From contig NZ_CP011058.1 of assembly GCF_000961095.1 (NCBI RefSeq), positions 4,429,501-4,493,500 on the forward strand: a stretch of DNA of 64,000 nt, read 5' to 3'. The notes under the pieces were generated by a model. The model had not been told where the DNA came from. It saw only the letters and a list, made by a program, of their open reading frames with translations, and made no database searches. Source of the DNA: Paenibacillus beijingensis. GTDB taxonomy: Bacteria > Bacillota > Bacilli > Paenibacillales > Paenibacillaceae. This document shows, piece after piece, positions 33,738 to 43,147 of this stretch. Each line of letters opens with the position of its first letter. Position 1 is the first letter of the stretch. The position numbers and the translations under genes were made by a program.

Positions 33738-34778
33738 TTGAAACCGATTATTTACGATTACTCGCTCGAGCAGCTTCAGGATTGGATGAAGGAAAACGGC
33801 GAGCCGGCGTTCCGCGGCGGCCAGCTGTTCGACTGGCTGTACGTGAAGCGGGTGAGCAGCTTTGAAGATATGACGAATCTGCCCAAAGGACTGCGCGAGA
33901 AGCTCGATCATTCGTTTCAGTTCGTGACGCTGAACGAAATTACGCGGCTGGAATCGAAGGACGGGACGGTCAAATTTCTGTTCGGCCTCCATGACAACCA
34001 CGCGATCGAGACGGTCATTATGCGCCACAACTACGGCAACAGCATATGCGTCACGACGCAGGTCGGCTGCCGGATCGGCTGCACGTTCTGCGCATCCACC
34101 CTCGGCGGACTGAAGCGGAACCTGACCTCCGGAGAGATTGTCGCCCAGGTCGTCAAAGCGCAGCAGATGCTGGATGCGACTGGCGAGCGGGTCTCGAGCA
34201 TCGTCATTATGGGCTCCGGCGAACCGTTCGAAAACTATGACGCAACGATGGCTTTCCTGCGTATAATGATCCATGAGAAAGGACTTAACATCGGGCAGCG
34301 CCATATCACCGTCTCGACAAGCGGCATCGTTCCGAGCATGTACAAGTTCACGGAAGAGAACACGCAAATTAATTTGGCCATATCCATCCATGCGCCCAAC
34401 GATAAGCTACGCTCCAAACTGATGCCGGTTAACCGCCGCTTCCCGTTCGAGGACGTCATCGAGGCCTGCCGGCATTACATTGCGAAGACCGGACGCCGCA
34501 TTACGTTCGAATACGCGCTCATCGGCGGGGTGAACGATCGTCCGGAGCATGCGCAGGAACTGGCGGAAGTGCTGCAGGGCATGCTGTGCCATGTCAATCT
34601 CATTCCCGTCAACTATGTTCCGGAACGCGATTACGTGCGCACGCCGCGCGACGATATTTTTGAATTCCAACGGATATTGGAAAAAAATAAAATCAATGCG
34701 ACGATCCGCCGCGAGCAAGGACACGATATCGCGGCCGCATGCGGGCAGCTGCGTGCAAAGCATATGGAAACGAAATAG
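33738..34778 (+). CDS. rlmN: Dual-specificity 23S rRNA/tRNA adenine C2 methyltransferase RlmN
   Basis: 346 residues. A radical-SAM enzyme methylating A2503 of 23S rRNA. The cluster motif CRIGCTFC (CxxxCxxC), a GSGEPFENY motif and the C-terminal region IRREQGHDIAAACGQLR with the acceptor cysteine are clear. The TTG at 33738 is preferred because AGGTG lies 8 bp upstream; a GTG at 33729 is within that ribosome site. Confidence 0.94.
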   Translation: MKPIIYDYSLEQLQDWMKENGEPAFRGGQLFDWLYVKRVSSFEDMTNLPKGLREKLDHSFQFVTLNEITRLESKDGTVKFLFGLHDNHAIETVIMRHNYGNSICVTTQVGCRIGCTFCASTLGGLKRNLTSGEIVAQVVKAQQMLDATGERVSSIVIMGSGEPFENYDATMAFLRIMIHEKGLNIGQRHITVSTSGIVPSMYKFTEENTQINLAISIHAPNDKLRSKLMPVNRRFPFEDVIEACRHYIAKTGRRITFEYALIGGVNDRPEHAQELAEVLQGMLCHVNLIPVNYVPERDYVRTPRDDIFEFQRILEKNKINATIRREQGHDIAAACGQLRAKHMETK

Positions 34779-34792
34779 CGAGGTGAGACGGA

Positions 34793-35560
34793 TTGATTAC
34801 GGCAAACCGCAGTGATATCGGCCGGATTCGATTGGCCAATGAAGACCGCTCCTGGGTCGGAACGACCCGAAGCGGCTTGACGCTGGCGATCGTGGCCGAC
34901 GGCATGGGCGGCCATCAGGCCGGGGACGTCGCCAGTCAGCTTGCGGTGGAGGCATTCCGCGATGCGATGGAAGATATTAAAGTCGATCTGACGGCAGATG
35001 AAGCGAAAATGCTTATCCGTCAGGCCATTTTGCAGGCCAATGAGGTCGTCTTTGACATGGCTTCGCGCAACGAGCAGTACCATAATATGGGGACGACTAT
35101 TGTGACGGCGCTATTTTTGCAAGGGAGCAGCACGGTGATCGGACATATCGGAGACAGCCGCGCTTACCGCGTTTCCGGCGGCCAAATCACGCAGCTTACC
35201 GAGGATCATACGCTCGTCAACGAGCTGCTCCGCTCGGGGCAGATCAGCGCCTCGGAAGCGGTCAACCATCCCCGCCGCAACGTCCTGACACGGGCGCTCG
35301 GCACGGACCAGCAGGTTGATGTGGACGTTCAGGTCATCAAGTGGAACGATGAAGATACGCTGCTGCTGTGCAGCGACGGGCTTAGCGGCATGGTCGGCGA
35401 CGACCAAATGCTGGAAACGCTGCTTGCGCCGGATCTTTCCTTGGAAGAAAAGGCGGAACGCCTCATCCAGCTGGCGCTTCAGGCAGGAGGCGACGACAAC
35501 ATTACCGTCGTGCTTCTGCAAGCCGGCATGGAGCGGGAAGGTGTGAAGGACAGCTTATGA
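34793..35560 (+). CDS. prpC: PP2C-type serine/threonine phosphatase PrpC (Stp1)
   Basis: 255 residues. It reverses PrkC phosphorylation. PP2C metal motifs are present: RLANEDRSW, VADGMGGHQAGDVAS, GHIGDSRAY, LCSDGLSGM and GGDDNITVV. It starts at a TTG after GAGGTGAGACGG, and its stop overlaps the prkC ATG, so kinase and phosphatase are made together. Confidence 0.95.
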   Translation: MITANRSDIGRIRLANEDRSWVGTTRSGLTLAIVADGMGGHQAGDVASQLAVEAFRDAMEDIKVDLTADEAKMLIRQAILQANEVVFDMASRNEQYHNMGTTIVTALFLQGSSTVIGHIGDSRAYRVSGGQITQLTEDHTLVNELLRSGQISASEAVNHPRRNVLTRALGTDQQVDVDVQVIKWNDEDTLLLCSDGLSGMVGDDQMLETLLAPDLSLEEKAERLIQLALQAGGDDNITVVLLQAGMEREGVKDSL

Positions 35561-37737
35561 TTGGACGCGAACTTGGAGGACGTTACGAAATATTGGCGCG
35601 CATCGGCGGCGGAGGGATGGCTCTTGTCTATAAAGCGCATGACATTTTGCTTGGCCGCAACGTCGCCGTCAAAGTGCTGCGCCAGCAGTTTGTGCACGAC
35701 GAGGAATTCATCCGCCGTTTCCGCCGCGAAGCGCAGTCGGCGGCTGCGTTGTCGCACCCGAATGTCGTCAGCATTTACGATGTGGGACAAGAAGATGATG
35801 TTCATTACATCGTCATGGAATGTGTCGAAGGCCATAATTTGAATGAAATTATCCAGGAGAGGGCGCCGCTGCAGACGGAGGAAGCGGTGCGGATCGCGAC
35901 CCAAATTTGCGATGCGCTCGAGCACGCCCATCAGAACCATATCATTCATCGGGACATCAAGCCCCACAATATACTCATCGGGAAAAACGGCCGCGTTAAA
36001 GTGACCGACTTCGGCATTGCCCGGGCGGTTACATCGTCGACGATCACCCAAACGGGCTCGGTCATCGGTTCGGTGCATTATTTTTCGCCGGAACACGCCA
36101 AAGGGGTCAGCGCGGGAGAAAAATCGGACTTATATTCGCTCGGTATCGTCCTTTACCAGATGCTTACCGGCAATCTTCCTTTCCTGGGCGAAAGCCCGAT
36201 CAGCGTCGCCTTGAAGCATCTGCAGGAGACGTTCGAGGAACCGCGCGCCGTCAATCCGCATATCCCGCAAAGTGTGGAAAACATCATTCTGAAAGCGATG
36301 CGCAAAAATCCTGCGGAGCGGTACGCCTCGGCCGGCGAGATGCTGGCCGATTTGGAAAGCTGTCTCAGTCCGGAGCGGCTGCGCGAGCCGAAAATATCGT
36401 TCGGTGCGGGGGATTTCGACGAGACGCGCGTCATGCCGGCGATTCGCAGCGGCAAGGAGATGCTCGCGCGCAGCGGCGGCACCGCCGCTACGGCGGAAAC
36501 CGGACAAGTATGGGAAGAGCGGAGCGCTTCCGCAAAACCGGCGAAACGCAAATGGGTGCGTCCGACCGTTATTGTCGGCTTGACGCTGCTCGTCATCCTG
36601 CTCATCTTTGCGGGCTTTCGTTATGTCCAAGGCATGCTGGACGTCCCGGAAGTGGACGTTCCGTACGTCGTCGGTCAAACCGAGACAAAAGCCCGTCAGA
36701 TGCTCATTGAAGCCGGCCTTAAGGTGGAAGAGCCGCCGATCCACGCGTATAAGAACGACGTGGAGAAGGGTGTCGTCTTTGCTCAATCCAAATCCAATAT
36801 GAGGGTGAAGGAGGGGGCCTCCGTCAGGCTGTCCGTCAGTGACGGACCGGAACTGAAGACGATGGGCGATTATGCCGGTCAGTCTTTCGACGACGCCTTG
36901 GCGGCGCTGAAGGCGCTCGGCTTGTCCGAGGACCGGATCAAGAAGTCGGAGGAGTACAGCGACAAAGATCCCGGGATCGTCATCGCTCAAAGTCCCGATT
37001 CCGGCGCCCAGTTCGACCCGGCAGCGGATACCGTGACGCTTACGGTGAGCCGGGGACCGGAAACGGTCGAAATGCCGAATCTGATCGGCAAGACCGAGGA
37101 AGAGGCCAAGCAAGCGATTCGGCTGGCCGGACTCACCCTCAAAGACGAGAATATCGTCCGGGCGGGCAGCTACAAGCCGCAAGGCGAGGTTATCGAGCAG
37201 TTCCCGTACGATCCCGGCGCAAAGGCGGCCAAAGGAGCGGAGGTCTCCATTACGGTCAGCTCGGGGCTCCCTAAAGATGCGCTGGAATATACGTTTAACA
37301 TCTTGATCTCGCCGGCGCAGGCAGGCAAGCCGAGCAAGGTGCGCATCACCTACTCAGACGCAACCGGCGAAAATATTGAAGGGGAAACGAGGGAGATCTC
37401 CGATTCGCAGACGTTTCCGGTGAAAGTTGTGCTTGCTCCGAATACGGAAGCGATGGTAAACGTATTCCGCGACGGGCAGCTGGCCGAAAGCTTCTCGAAA
37501 ACGTACGACGATGTCAAAGACGGGGCGGATTCAATGCCGCAATCGGTTCCCGGCGAGGAGCAGGCGCCTCCTGCAAGCACGGACGGCGGCCAAAACGGCG
37601 GCGATCCGGCGGCGGAGCAGGCCGAGCCTGCGCAAGCGACGGGACAGAACTCGAATGAATTGAACACGGCGGACTCTAACCAATCCAAGAAGGATAGCGA
37701 TAACGGCAATGATAACGGAAAAAAAGATGATGACTAG
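35557..37737 (+). CDS. prkC: PASTA-domain serine/threonine protein kinase PrkC
   Basis: 726 residues. Cytosolic Hanks-type kinase domain (about 8-270) with the glycine loop IGGGGMALVY, VAVKVL lysine, HRDIKPHNIL catalytic loop and DFG. One membrane helix (about 335-355, IVGLTLLVILLIFAGF) and three extracellular PASTA repeats (about 360-570) that bind peptidoglycan fragments follow. The end is an Asn/Asp/Gln-rich low-complexity tail (about 650-726), longer than usual. In Bacillota PrkC signals spore germination and wall state. Confidence 0.95.
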   Translation: MIGRELGGRYEILARIGGGGMALVYKAHDILLGRNVAVKVLRQQFVHDEEFIRRFRREAQSAAALSHPNVVSIYDVGQEDDVHYIVMECVEGHNLNEIIQERAPLQTEEAVRIATQICDALEHAHQNHIIHRDIKPHNILIGKNGRVKVTDFGIARAVTSSTITQTGSVIGSVHYFSPEHAKGVSAGEKSDLYSLGIVLYQMLTGNLPFLGESPISVALKHLQETFEEPRAVNPHIPQSVENIILKAMRKNPAERYASAGEMLADLESCLSPERLREPKISFGAGDFDETRVMPAIRSGKEMLARSGGTAATAETGQVWEERSASAKPAKRKWVRPTVIVGLTLLVILLIFAGFRYVQGMLDVPEVDVPYVVGQTETKARQMLIEAGLKVEEPPIHAYKNDVEKGVVFAQSKSNMRVKEGASVRLSVSDGPELKTMGDYAGQSFDDALAALKALGLSEDRIKKSEEYSDKDPGIVIAQSPDSGAQFDPAADTVTLTVSRGPETVEMPNLIGKTEEEAKQAIRLAGLTLKDENIVRAGSYKPQGEVIEQFPYDPGAKAAKGAEVSITVSSGLPKDALEYTFNILISPAQAGKPSKVRITYSDATGENIEGETREISDSQTFPVKVVLAPNTEAMVNVFRDGQLAESFSKTYDDVKDGADSMPQSVPGEEQAPPASTDGGQNGGDPAAEQAEPAQATGQNSNELNTADSNQSKKDSDNGNDNGKKDDD

Positions 37738-38671
37738 TCAAAAGGATGGGCAGCGCGCGGGAACAATCGTGAAGGCTCTCAGCGGGTATTATTATGTCGC
37801 CCCCGACGAAGGCGCGGATGAGCCTTTCCGCTGCCGCGCCAGAGGCATTTTCAAGAAAAAAGGATTAAGCCCGCTTGTCGGCGATCATGTGTTGTTCAGC
37901 GAGACCGAGCACGGGGAAGGAACGGTTGACGAAATCTTTCCCCGGTCGTCCGAGCTGATCCGCCCTCCAGTGGCAAACGTCGACCTCGCGGTGCTCGTCT
38001 TCTCCGTCACGGAACCGGCTCTAAGCCTTTCCCTGCTCGACAAGTTTCTGGTCCATATCGAGCACGCGGGCATTGAAGCCGTTCTATGTCTCAGCAAGCA
38101 GGACCTGACGATGGCCGAGGGCCGTGAAGCCGAGGAAGCGCAGGAAGCCGCTGCGATAGTGCGGCGGATTTACGAGCCGGTCGGTTATGAGGTTTACGGC
38201 ACCAGCTCCAAACGGCGCGAAGGGATCGAAGCGCTGCGCGAGCGGCTGCGCCGCTCGGTAGCCGTCTTTGCCGGACAATCCGGCGTCGGCAAATCATCGC
38301 TGCTAAACACGCTCGTACCGGGGCTCGCGCTGGAGACGAACGAAATCAGCAGCCGGCTGGGACGGGGCAAGCATACGACCCGCCATGTGGAGCTGATCGC
38401 CGTCGGCGACCGGGAGAGCGGCGGTTTTGTAGCCGATACGCCGGGCTTCAGCCAGCTTGATTTTACCGAGCTTGGCATCGAAGATTTAGGCTACTGCTTC
38501 CGCGAAATGCGCGAGCTTGCGCCTTCCTGCAAGTTCCGGGGCTGTACGCATGTTCATGAACCCGGCTGCGCCGTGCTGGCAGCGCGCGAGAGCGGGAAGA
38601 TCGCAGAGAGCCGCTATACGAACTATGTACAGTTTTTAGCCGAAATGAAAGATAAAAAACGGAGGTACTGA
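37727..38671 (+). CDS. rsgA: Ribosome small-subunit GTPase RsgA (CpgA/YloQ)
   Basis: 314 residues. A circularly permuted GTPase in 30S maturation. OB-fold start (GTIVKALSGYYYV), permuted G motifs (G4-like CLSKQDL, then G1 GQSGVGKSS, G3 DTPGFS) and the zinc motif CKFRGCTHVHEPGC are all present. The start is uncertain: ATG 37727 or 37730, both overlapping the end of prkC with a weak ribosome site; an ATG at 37709 is also in frame. Confidence 0.93.
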   Translation: MMTSQKDGQRAGTIVKALSGYYYVAPDEGADEPFRCRARGIFKKKGLSPLVGDHVLFSETEHGEGTVDEIFPRSSELIRPPVANVDLAVLVFSVTEPALSLSLLDKFLVHIEHAGIEAVLCLSKQDLTMAEGREAEEAQEAAAIVRRIYEPVGYEVYGTSSKRREGIEALRERLRRSVAVFAGQSGVGKSSLLNTLVPGLALETNEISSRLGRGKHTTRHVELIAVGDRESGGFVADTPGFSQLDFTELGIEDLGYCFREMRELAPSCKFRGCTHVHEPGCAVLAARESGKIAESRYTNYVQFLAEMKDKKRRY

Positions 38672-38675
38672 CAAG

Positions 38676-39323
38676 ATGGCCATTATCGCACCCTCAATTT
38701 TGTCCGCGGACTTTTCGCGGCTTGCCGAAGAAATCAAAGACGCCGAGCGTTCCGGAGCGGAGTGGGTTCATGTCGACGTTATGGACGGACACTTTGTCCC
38801 CAACCTGACGTTCGGCCCGCCCGTCATTAAAGCGATCCGCAAGGCGACGGATCTTCCGTTCGACGTTCATTTGATGATTGAGAAGCCGGAGCTGTCGCTG
38901 GCCGACTACGTCGCGGCCGGAGCGGACCGGATTACGGTGCATGCCGAAGCGTGCGTTCATTTGCACCGCGTCGTTCATATGATTAAAGAAGCGGGTCTTC
39001 CGGCCGGAGTCGCGCTTAATCCCGCCACTCCGGTTTCGGTGCTCGAGCCGATTCTGGACGACCTGGATCTGATTCTCATTATGACGGTCAATCCGGGCTT
39101 CGGGGGACAAAAGTTCATTTCCCAAACGCTGCAAAAAATCAGGACGCTTCGCTCCTTGCTGAAGGAGCGCGGACGCGGCCATGTGCATATTCAAGTGGAC
39201 GGCGGCATTAATCCGGAAACGGCCCGGCTTGTCGTCGAAGCCGGAGCGGACGTGCTCGTCGCCGGCAGCGCCGTCTTCGACAAGCAGGACCGCGCCGCGG
39301 CCATCGCTGCGCTGCGCCCTTAA
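38676..39323 (+). CDS. rpe: Ribulose-phosphate 3-epimerase
   Basis: 215 residues. It interconverts ribulose 5-phosphate and xylulose 5-phosphate in the pentose phosphate pathway. TIM-barrel motifs: APSILSADFSRL, VDVMDGHFVPNLTFG, VDGGINPETA and ADVLVAGSAVF, with metal His/Asp residues in place. ACGGAGG precedes the ATG. Confidence 0.95.
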   Translation: MAIIAPSILSADFSRLAEEIKDAERSGAEWVHVDVMDGHFVPNLTFGPPVIKAIRKATDLPFDVHLMIEKPELSLADYVAAGADRITVHAEACVHLHRVVHMIKEAGLPAGVALNPATPVSVLEPILDDLDLILIMTVNPGFGGQKFISQTLQKIRTLRSLLKERGRGHVHIQVDGGINPETARLVVEAGADVLVAGSAVFDKQDRAAAIAALRP

Positions 39324-39328
39324 GCCGG

Positions 39329-39598
39329 GTGGGTGCGCGGCTTCGGTCGGTATTGGCAGTGCTTGGCTACGGCTTCGCCGCCGGCTGCATGATGATGCTG
39401 TTTGCGCTGGTGCCCGGCCTCGTGCGCTACGCTTTTTCGCTGGCGGCGTTATGGCTGGGGTACCGTTTCTTTCGCGGTTACGGTACGATCGGGCTGCGGA
39501 TCGGGTTTATATTCGCCGCCGTCGCGTTTTATCTGCTGCTGACCGTGACGGTTTCGCTCGTGCTGTATATGCGCGTAAGTTCGTCCACAGCCCTTTAA
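39329..39598 (+). CDS. Small membrane protein of unknown function
   Basis: 89 residues starting at GTG 5 bp after rpe, with a weak ribosome site. Two or three hydrophobic segments (about 7-28, 30-48, 52-80) fill the protein, and a short basic loop RFFRGYG lies between. No family recognised; the position matches that of thiN in B. subtilis, which is absent. Probably translated with rpe. Confidence 0.55.
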   Translation: MGARLRSVLAVLGYGFAAGCMMMLFALVPGLVRYAFSLAALWLGYRFFRGYGTIGLRIGFIFAAVAFYLLLTVTVSLVLYMRVSSSTAL

Positions 39599-39956
39599 AA
39601 TGGGCTTGGGCAGGCTTTCTCCGGGTGGAATAGGACATGAGCGCAGCGCATAGGATGGTTACATGAACGTCAAGTTCTGTAACCATTTTTTTATATAAGA
39701 AAGTCTAACGTTTCACGCTTAATACTTTCTTATATTTCAACGCGAAACGTATTGTCGCCCATTAAGACGGCGGCAGCCGTTTCAGCATGTTTGGCGGCAA
39801 ATGATGCCGCTCATTCTTAATGTCCGCGGCAAAAGAGCGGTCAAGGATGCAGGCTTGGGCAGCATGCTGCCCGTTGAAGGGGGAGCAAGGCACAGGTGTG
39901 GTGCAGGCGGATATTTATACGGGAATTCGATGAGCGAGTCTGAGGAGGGGTGGAGC
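39599..39956 (+). other. Region before spoVM with several palindromes
   Basis: 358 bp without a gene. In order: terminator 39657-39692; inverted repeat ATATAAGAAAGT/ACTTTCTTATAT (39693-39704 and 39724-39735); an overlapping alternative pairing ACGTTTC with GAAACGT; and the 16-bp perfect palindrome GGGCAGCATGCTGCCC (39857-39872). The spoVM promoter (sigma-E expected) could not be placed with confidence. Confidence 0.55.
39657..39692 (+). terminator. Terminator of the priA-rpe operon
   Basis: GGTTACA (39657-39663) with TGTAACC (39678-39684) and inner GAAC/GTTC, followed by ATTTTTTT. Confidence 0.88.
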
Positions 39957-40037
39957 ATGAAATTTTATACGATCAAGCTGCCGAAATTTTTGGGCGGGTT
40001 CGTTAAGGCGATCTTGAATACCTTCCAAAAAAACTAA
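39957..40037 (+). CDS. spoVM: Stage V sporulation protein M
   Basis: A 26-residue amphipathic peptide, MKFYTIKLPKFLGGFVKAIL at its start, nearly identical in type to B. subtilis SpoVM. It marks the convex forespore membrane, anchors the SpoIVA coat basement layer and inhibits FtsH. Pro9, the bend residue, is present. GAGGAGGGGTGG precedes the ATG. Followed by a bidirectional terminator shared with rpmB. Confidence 0.96.
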   Translation: MKFYTIKLPKFLGGFVKAILNTFQKN

Positions 40038-40075
40038 TTCCGAAGCAACCGCCGTCGAACGATCGTAATCATGAA

Positions 40076-40110
40076 AAAAGCACCTGAAGATAAGCATCAG
40101 GTGCTTTTGT
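40076..40110. terminator. Bidirectional terminator between spoVM and rpmB
   Basis: AAAAGCACCTGA (40076-40087) pairs with TCAGGTGCTTTT (40097-40108). Confidence 0.9.
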
Positions 40111-40197
40111 CTATGAATGGAGCAATAGGCCGTCATGTTCGGCCGCTCATGCATCTTCAGCGTCCGCGGCGCCAGCGCCGCGAGAACGGGAGAGGCA

Positions 40198-40386
40198 TTA
40201 AACGCGGGTCACTTTACCTGCTTTCAGAGCGCGGGTGCTGACATAGACGCGTTTCGGTTTGCCGTCGACCAGAATGCGAACCTTCTGGACGTTAACGCCC
40301 CACGTACGGCGCGATTTGTTGTTGGCGTGAGAAACGTGGTTGCCTTTGCCGGGTGCTTTACCCGTAACGTAACATTTGCGAGACAT
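40198..40386 (-). CDS. rpmB: 50S ribosomal protein L28
   Basis: 62 residues: MSRKCYVTGKAPGKGNHVSH and the C-terminal VRILVDGKPKRVYVSTRALK are typical of L28. Only one cysteine is present, so this is a zinc-free form. AAAGGAGGTG precedes the ATG at 40386, and a clear sigma-A promoter lies about 100 bp upstream. The same divergent position next to yloU is found in B. subtilis. Confidence 0.96.
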   Translation of the reverse strand: MSRKCYVTGKAPGKGNHVSHANNKSRRTWGVNVQKVRILVDGKPKRVYVSTRALKAGKVTRV

Positions 40387-40487
40387 GCGATACACCTCCT
40401 TTAAAAGGTTTTGCGTGAGATTAAGCTTTATTTTGCGTAGCCATACCGCATCGAAAGCATATACGCTTCATTTAAACAGACTTAGTT

Positions 40488-40516
40488 ATTCTATCACAGA
40501 ACGAGAGCCCGTTCAA
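40488..40516 (-). promoter_or_regulatory. Promoter of rpmB
   Basis: On the minus strand TTGAAC (40511-40516), a 17-bp spacer and TAGAAT (40488-40493). Confidence 0.6.
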
Positions 40517-40805
40517 CCTGTAAATCGATTCCCTTTGTCCCCTTTTTCAGCCCGTCATCCGCTTACCGATCCGCTTCGCCATCACCGCATATCGCGAAAA
40601 TCACATTTGCCGCACCTATTTCGACAGCGGCCGCTTTCTTTTCCCGGCACAATGCGCTAAAATAAAAATGTAAGCGCTACCAAATTTGCGTGAAGCAAAC
40701 GAAAATCGGCGTTTACGCAAATCATAAAATCGGGCTCGCCGCTCTTTTTTCCGGCCTTGAAAACAGGCGTAAGAGAGAGAAAATGGGCGCAAGAGGCGTG
40801 CAGGC

Positions 40806-40834
40806 TTCATTATTAGGTTTGTTTATAGTACAAT
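40806..40834 (+). promoter_or_regulatory. Candidate promoter of yloU-fakA
   Basis: TTCATT (40806-40811), 17 bp, TACAAT (40829-40834), about 40 bp before yloU. Confidence 0.4.
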
Positions 40835-40874
40835 GTGGATTAGTCCATAATAGATAGAAAAAGGAGTGTATTCC

Positions 40875-41234
40875 ATGCCAATGCAGCTGAGTACCGATCT
40901 TGGTAAAATAATTGTCGCAGACGATTGCATCGCGGTAATCGCAGGCTCTGCGGCATTGGATTGTTATGGACTTGTCGGCATGGCCTCGCGCAAACAGCTG
41001 AAGGACGGCCTTTCCGAGCTGCTGGGCAGGGACAACTTATCCCGCGGCGTCGAAGTGAGGCGCGTGAACGATCAAATCAATATCGATCTTCATATTATCG
41101 TCAGCTATGGAACAAAAATATCGGAAGTCGCGCATAATATTCAAACGAAGGTGAAGTACGTACTGAATGAAGTGGTGGGGCTTAAGGTTGATTTCGTCCA
41201 CATTATTGTTCAAGGTGTACGTGTATCCAGTTAG
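40875..41234 (+). CDS. yloU: Asp23/Gls24 family protein YloU
   Basis: 119 residues of the Asp23 family (LGKIIVADDCIAVIAGSAAL, then VDFVHIIVQGVRV). Orthology to yloU rests on its position between rpmB and the fatty-acid kinase gene. The ATG at 40875 follows AAGGAGTG. The role is unknown beyond envelope association of the family. Confidence 0.9.
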   Translation: MPMQLSTDLGKIIVADDCIAVIAGSAALDCYGLVGMASRKQLKDGLSELLGRDNLSRGVEVRRVNDQINIDLHIIVSYGTKISEVAHNIQTKVKYVLNEVVGLKVDFVHIIVQGVRVSS

Positions 41235-41252
41235 CTAGGAAGGGGAATTTCC

Positions 41253-43097
41253 TTGAGAAAGCGCTTCATTGATGGGACGGATTTCGCCGGAATGGCACTT
41301 CTTGGCGCACAAAATTTACAGCGGAACGCAGAGCGCGTGAACGCGTTGAACGTGTTCCCGGTGCCGGATGGCGATACGGGAACCAATATGAATTTAACGA
41401 TGACCTCCGGCGTCCGGGAGATGGAAGGGAAAAAATCGGAGTCCATCGGCAAAACCGCCGAGGCGCTCTCCAAAGGGCTGCTTATGGGCGCCCGCGGCAA
41501 TTCGGGAGTCATTTTGTCCCAGTTGTTCAGAGGAATCGCCAAAGCGCTTGCCGGCCTTGACGAGGCCGGGACGGTGCAGTTTGCGGCCGCGCTGCAGCAG
41601 GGCGTGGATACCGCTTATAAAGCGGTTGTCAAACCTGTGGAAGGCACGATTTTGACCGTTGCCAAGGAGGCGGCCCGCCACGGGGTGCAAATTGCCCGCC
41701 GGACGCCGGATATGATCGAGTGGATGCGGGAGGTATGCGGGAAAGCCGACGAGGCGCTGCAGCGGACGCCGGATCTGCTGCCGGTATTGAAGCAGGTCGG
41801 CGTCGTCGATTCGGGCGGACAAGGGCTTCTGCTCATTTACGAAGGTTTCTTGCAGGCGCTGATTGCAGGCGCCGATCCATCCGAAGACGGATTTACGGCC
41901 GAGACCGGGGGCCCGGAGCCGTTTGCTCCGGCGGCGGATGCGCCCGTTCACTCCGGCGCGCTTGCCGCTTCGCCGTCCGCGGCAGGCGGGGCGAAGTCCG
42001 GGCAGCCGGCCCAGGCTGGCCTTTCTGCCGAGAGCATCGAATTTTTGTATGATATGGAATTTTTTATCAACCTGTCGCTCGGAGGCCGTCAAGCCGAGTT
42101 TTTTGATGAGAACGCTTTTAAGAAGGCTCTCGCCAAAGACGGGGACTGCATTCTTGTCATTCCCGATGACGATGTCGTAAAAGTGCACGTGCATACCCGC
42201 CGGCCGGGAGACGTGCTCAATTTGGCCCTTCCTTACGGCGAGCTGACGGATCTTCACATTTTGAACATGCGCCAGCAGCATCGGGATCTTACGAAAAATT
42301 CCGCTCCCGTCTCCGCAGCGGAAGCGGGCGAGGTTATCGCGGCGGACTACGGGGTATCGGGAGATGACGCGCTTGTCGTCGCGGAAGTGCTGGCGGGCTC
42401 GGCGATGCAGTCGGCTCCGCCGGAAACGGTGCACGAATTGGCGCCGTTCGGAATCATAGCCGTCGCCTCGGGAGAAGGCGTCGCTACCATTTTTCTGGAC
42501 AATGATACGGATATCGTGCTTTCCGGGGGACAGACGATGAACCCGAGCACCGAAGATTTTGTCAATGCGATTCAATCGCTGCCGGCCGAGCATATTTATT
42601 TGCTGCCCAACAACGGCAATGTCATCCTGGCTGCCGAGCAGGCTGCCGAGCTTTCGGAGCGAAATGTGACGGTTATTCCGACCCGCAACATTCCGCAGGG
42701 CCTCTCGGCGCTGCTCGCGTTCAAGGAAAGCGAAACGCCGCAGCGCAATGCGGCGCTGATGAGCGGCGCGGCGGAGCAGGTCACGGCAGGCTCGGTTACG
42801 CGCGCGGTACGCGATACGGAAATCGACGGCGTGCAGGTGAAGGAAGGCGATTATATCGGCATTCTCGAAAAATCGATCGTCGTTTCCGTTCCGGAGCTGC
42901 AAAGTTGCTGCCAAGCGCTCATTGACCGTATGATGGAAAGCGGGGGCGATCTGCTTACCGTTTTAACCGGAGAAGGGGCGGCGCAGGCGGATACGGATGC
43001 GCTGGCGCAGTGGGTGGCTTCCGCTCATCCCGATGTGGAGCTTGAAGTGCAGGATGGCGGCCAGCCGCTTTATCCGTACTTGCTGGCGCTGGAGTAA
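41253..43097 (+). CDS. fakA: Fatty acid kinase catalytic subunit FakA (YloV, DAK-type)
   Basis: 614 residues. FakA phosphorylates fatty acids held by FakB/DegV proteins. The DhaL/DAK2-like ATP domain (1-205) has VPDGDTGTNMNLT and GARGNSGVILSQ; a linker of about 35 Ala/Pro-rich residues leads to the FakB-interacting middle and C-terminal domain (NNGNVILAAEQAAEL). A DegV gene follows directly, matching the kinase-carrier pair. It starts at TTG after AAGGGG. Confidence 0.92.
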   Translation: MRKRFIDGTDFAGMALLGAQNLQRNAERVNALNVFPVPDGDTGTNMNLTMTSGVREMEGKKSESIGKTAEALSKGLLMGARGNSGVILSQLFRGIAKALAGLDEAGTVQFAAALQQGVDTAYKAVVKPVEGTILTVAKEAARHGVQIARRTPDMIEWMREVCGKADEALQRTPDLLPVLKQVGVVDSGGQGLLLIYEGFLQALIAGADPSEDGFTAETGGPEPFAPAADAPVHSGALAASPSAAGGAKSGQPAQAGLSAESIEFLYDMEFFINLSLGGRQAEFFDENAFKKALAKDGDCILVIPDDDVVKVHVHTRRPGDVLNLALPYGELTDLHILNMRQQHRDLTKNSAPVSAAEAGEVIAADYGVSGDDALVVAEVLAGSAMQSAPPETVHELAPFGIIAVASGEGVATIFLDNDTDIVLSGGQTMNPSTEDFVNAIQSLPAEHIYLLPNNGNVILAAEQAAELSERNVTVIPTRNIPQGLSALLAFKESETPQRNAALMSGAAEQVTAGSVTRAVRDTEIDGVQVKEGDYIGILEKSIVVSVPELQSCCQALIDRMMESGGDLLTVLTGEGAAQADTDALAQWVASAHPDVELEVQDGGQPLYPYLLALE

Positions 43098-43147
43098 GCT
43101 TAGTCCTGTCACGCTTGCGAAATGACTACAAGACTAGGAGGTGCGGC

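Larger units (their letters stand above)
40387..40874. other. rpmB-yloU divergent intergenic region
   Basis: 488 bp. It holds the rpmB promoter (minus strand), a candidate yloU promoter and, between them, a hairpin ATTTGCGT (40684-40691) / ACGCAAAT (40715-40722) with inner AAACG/CGTTT. No gene seen. Confidence 0.55.
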
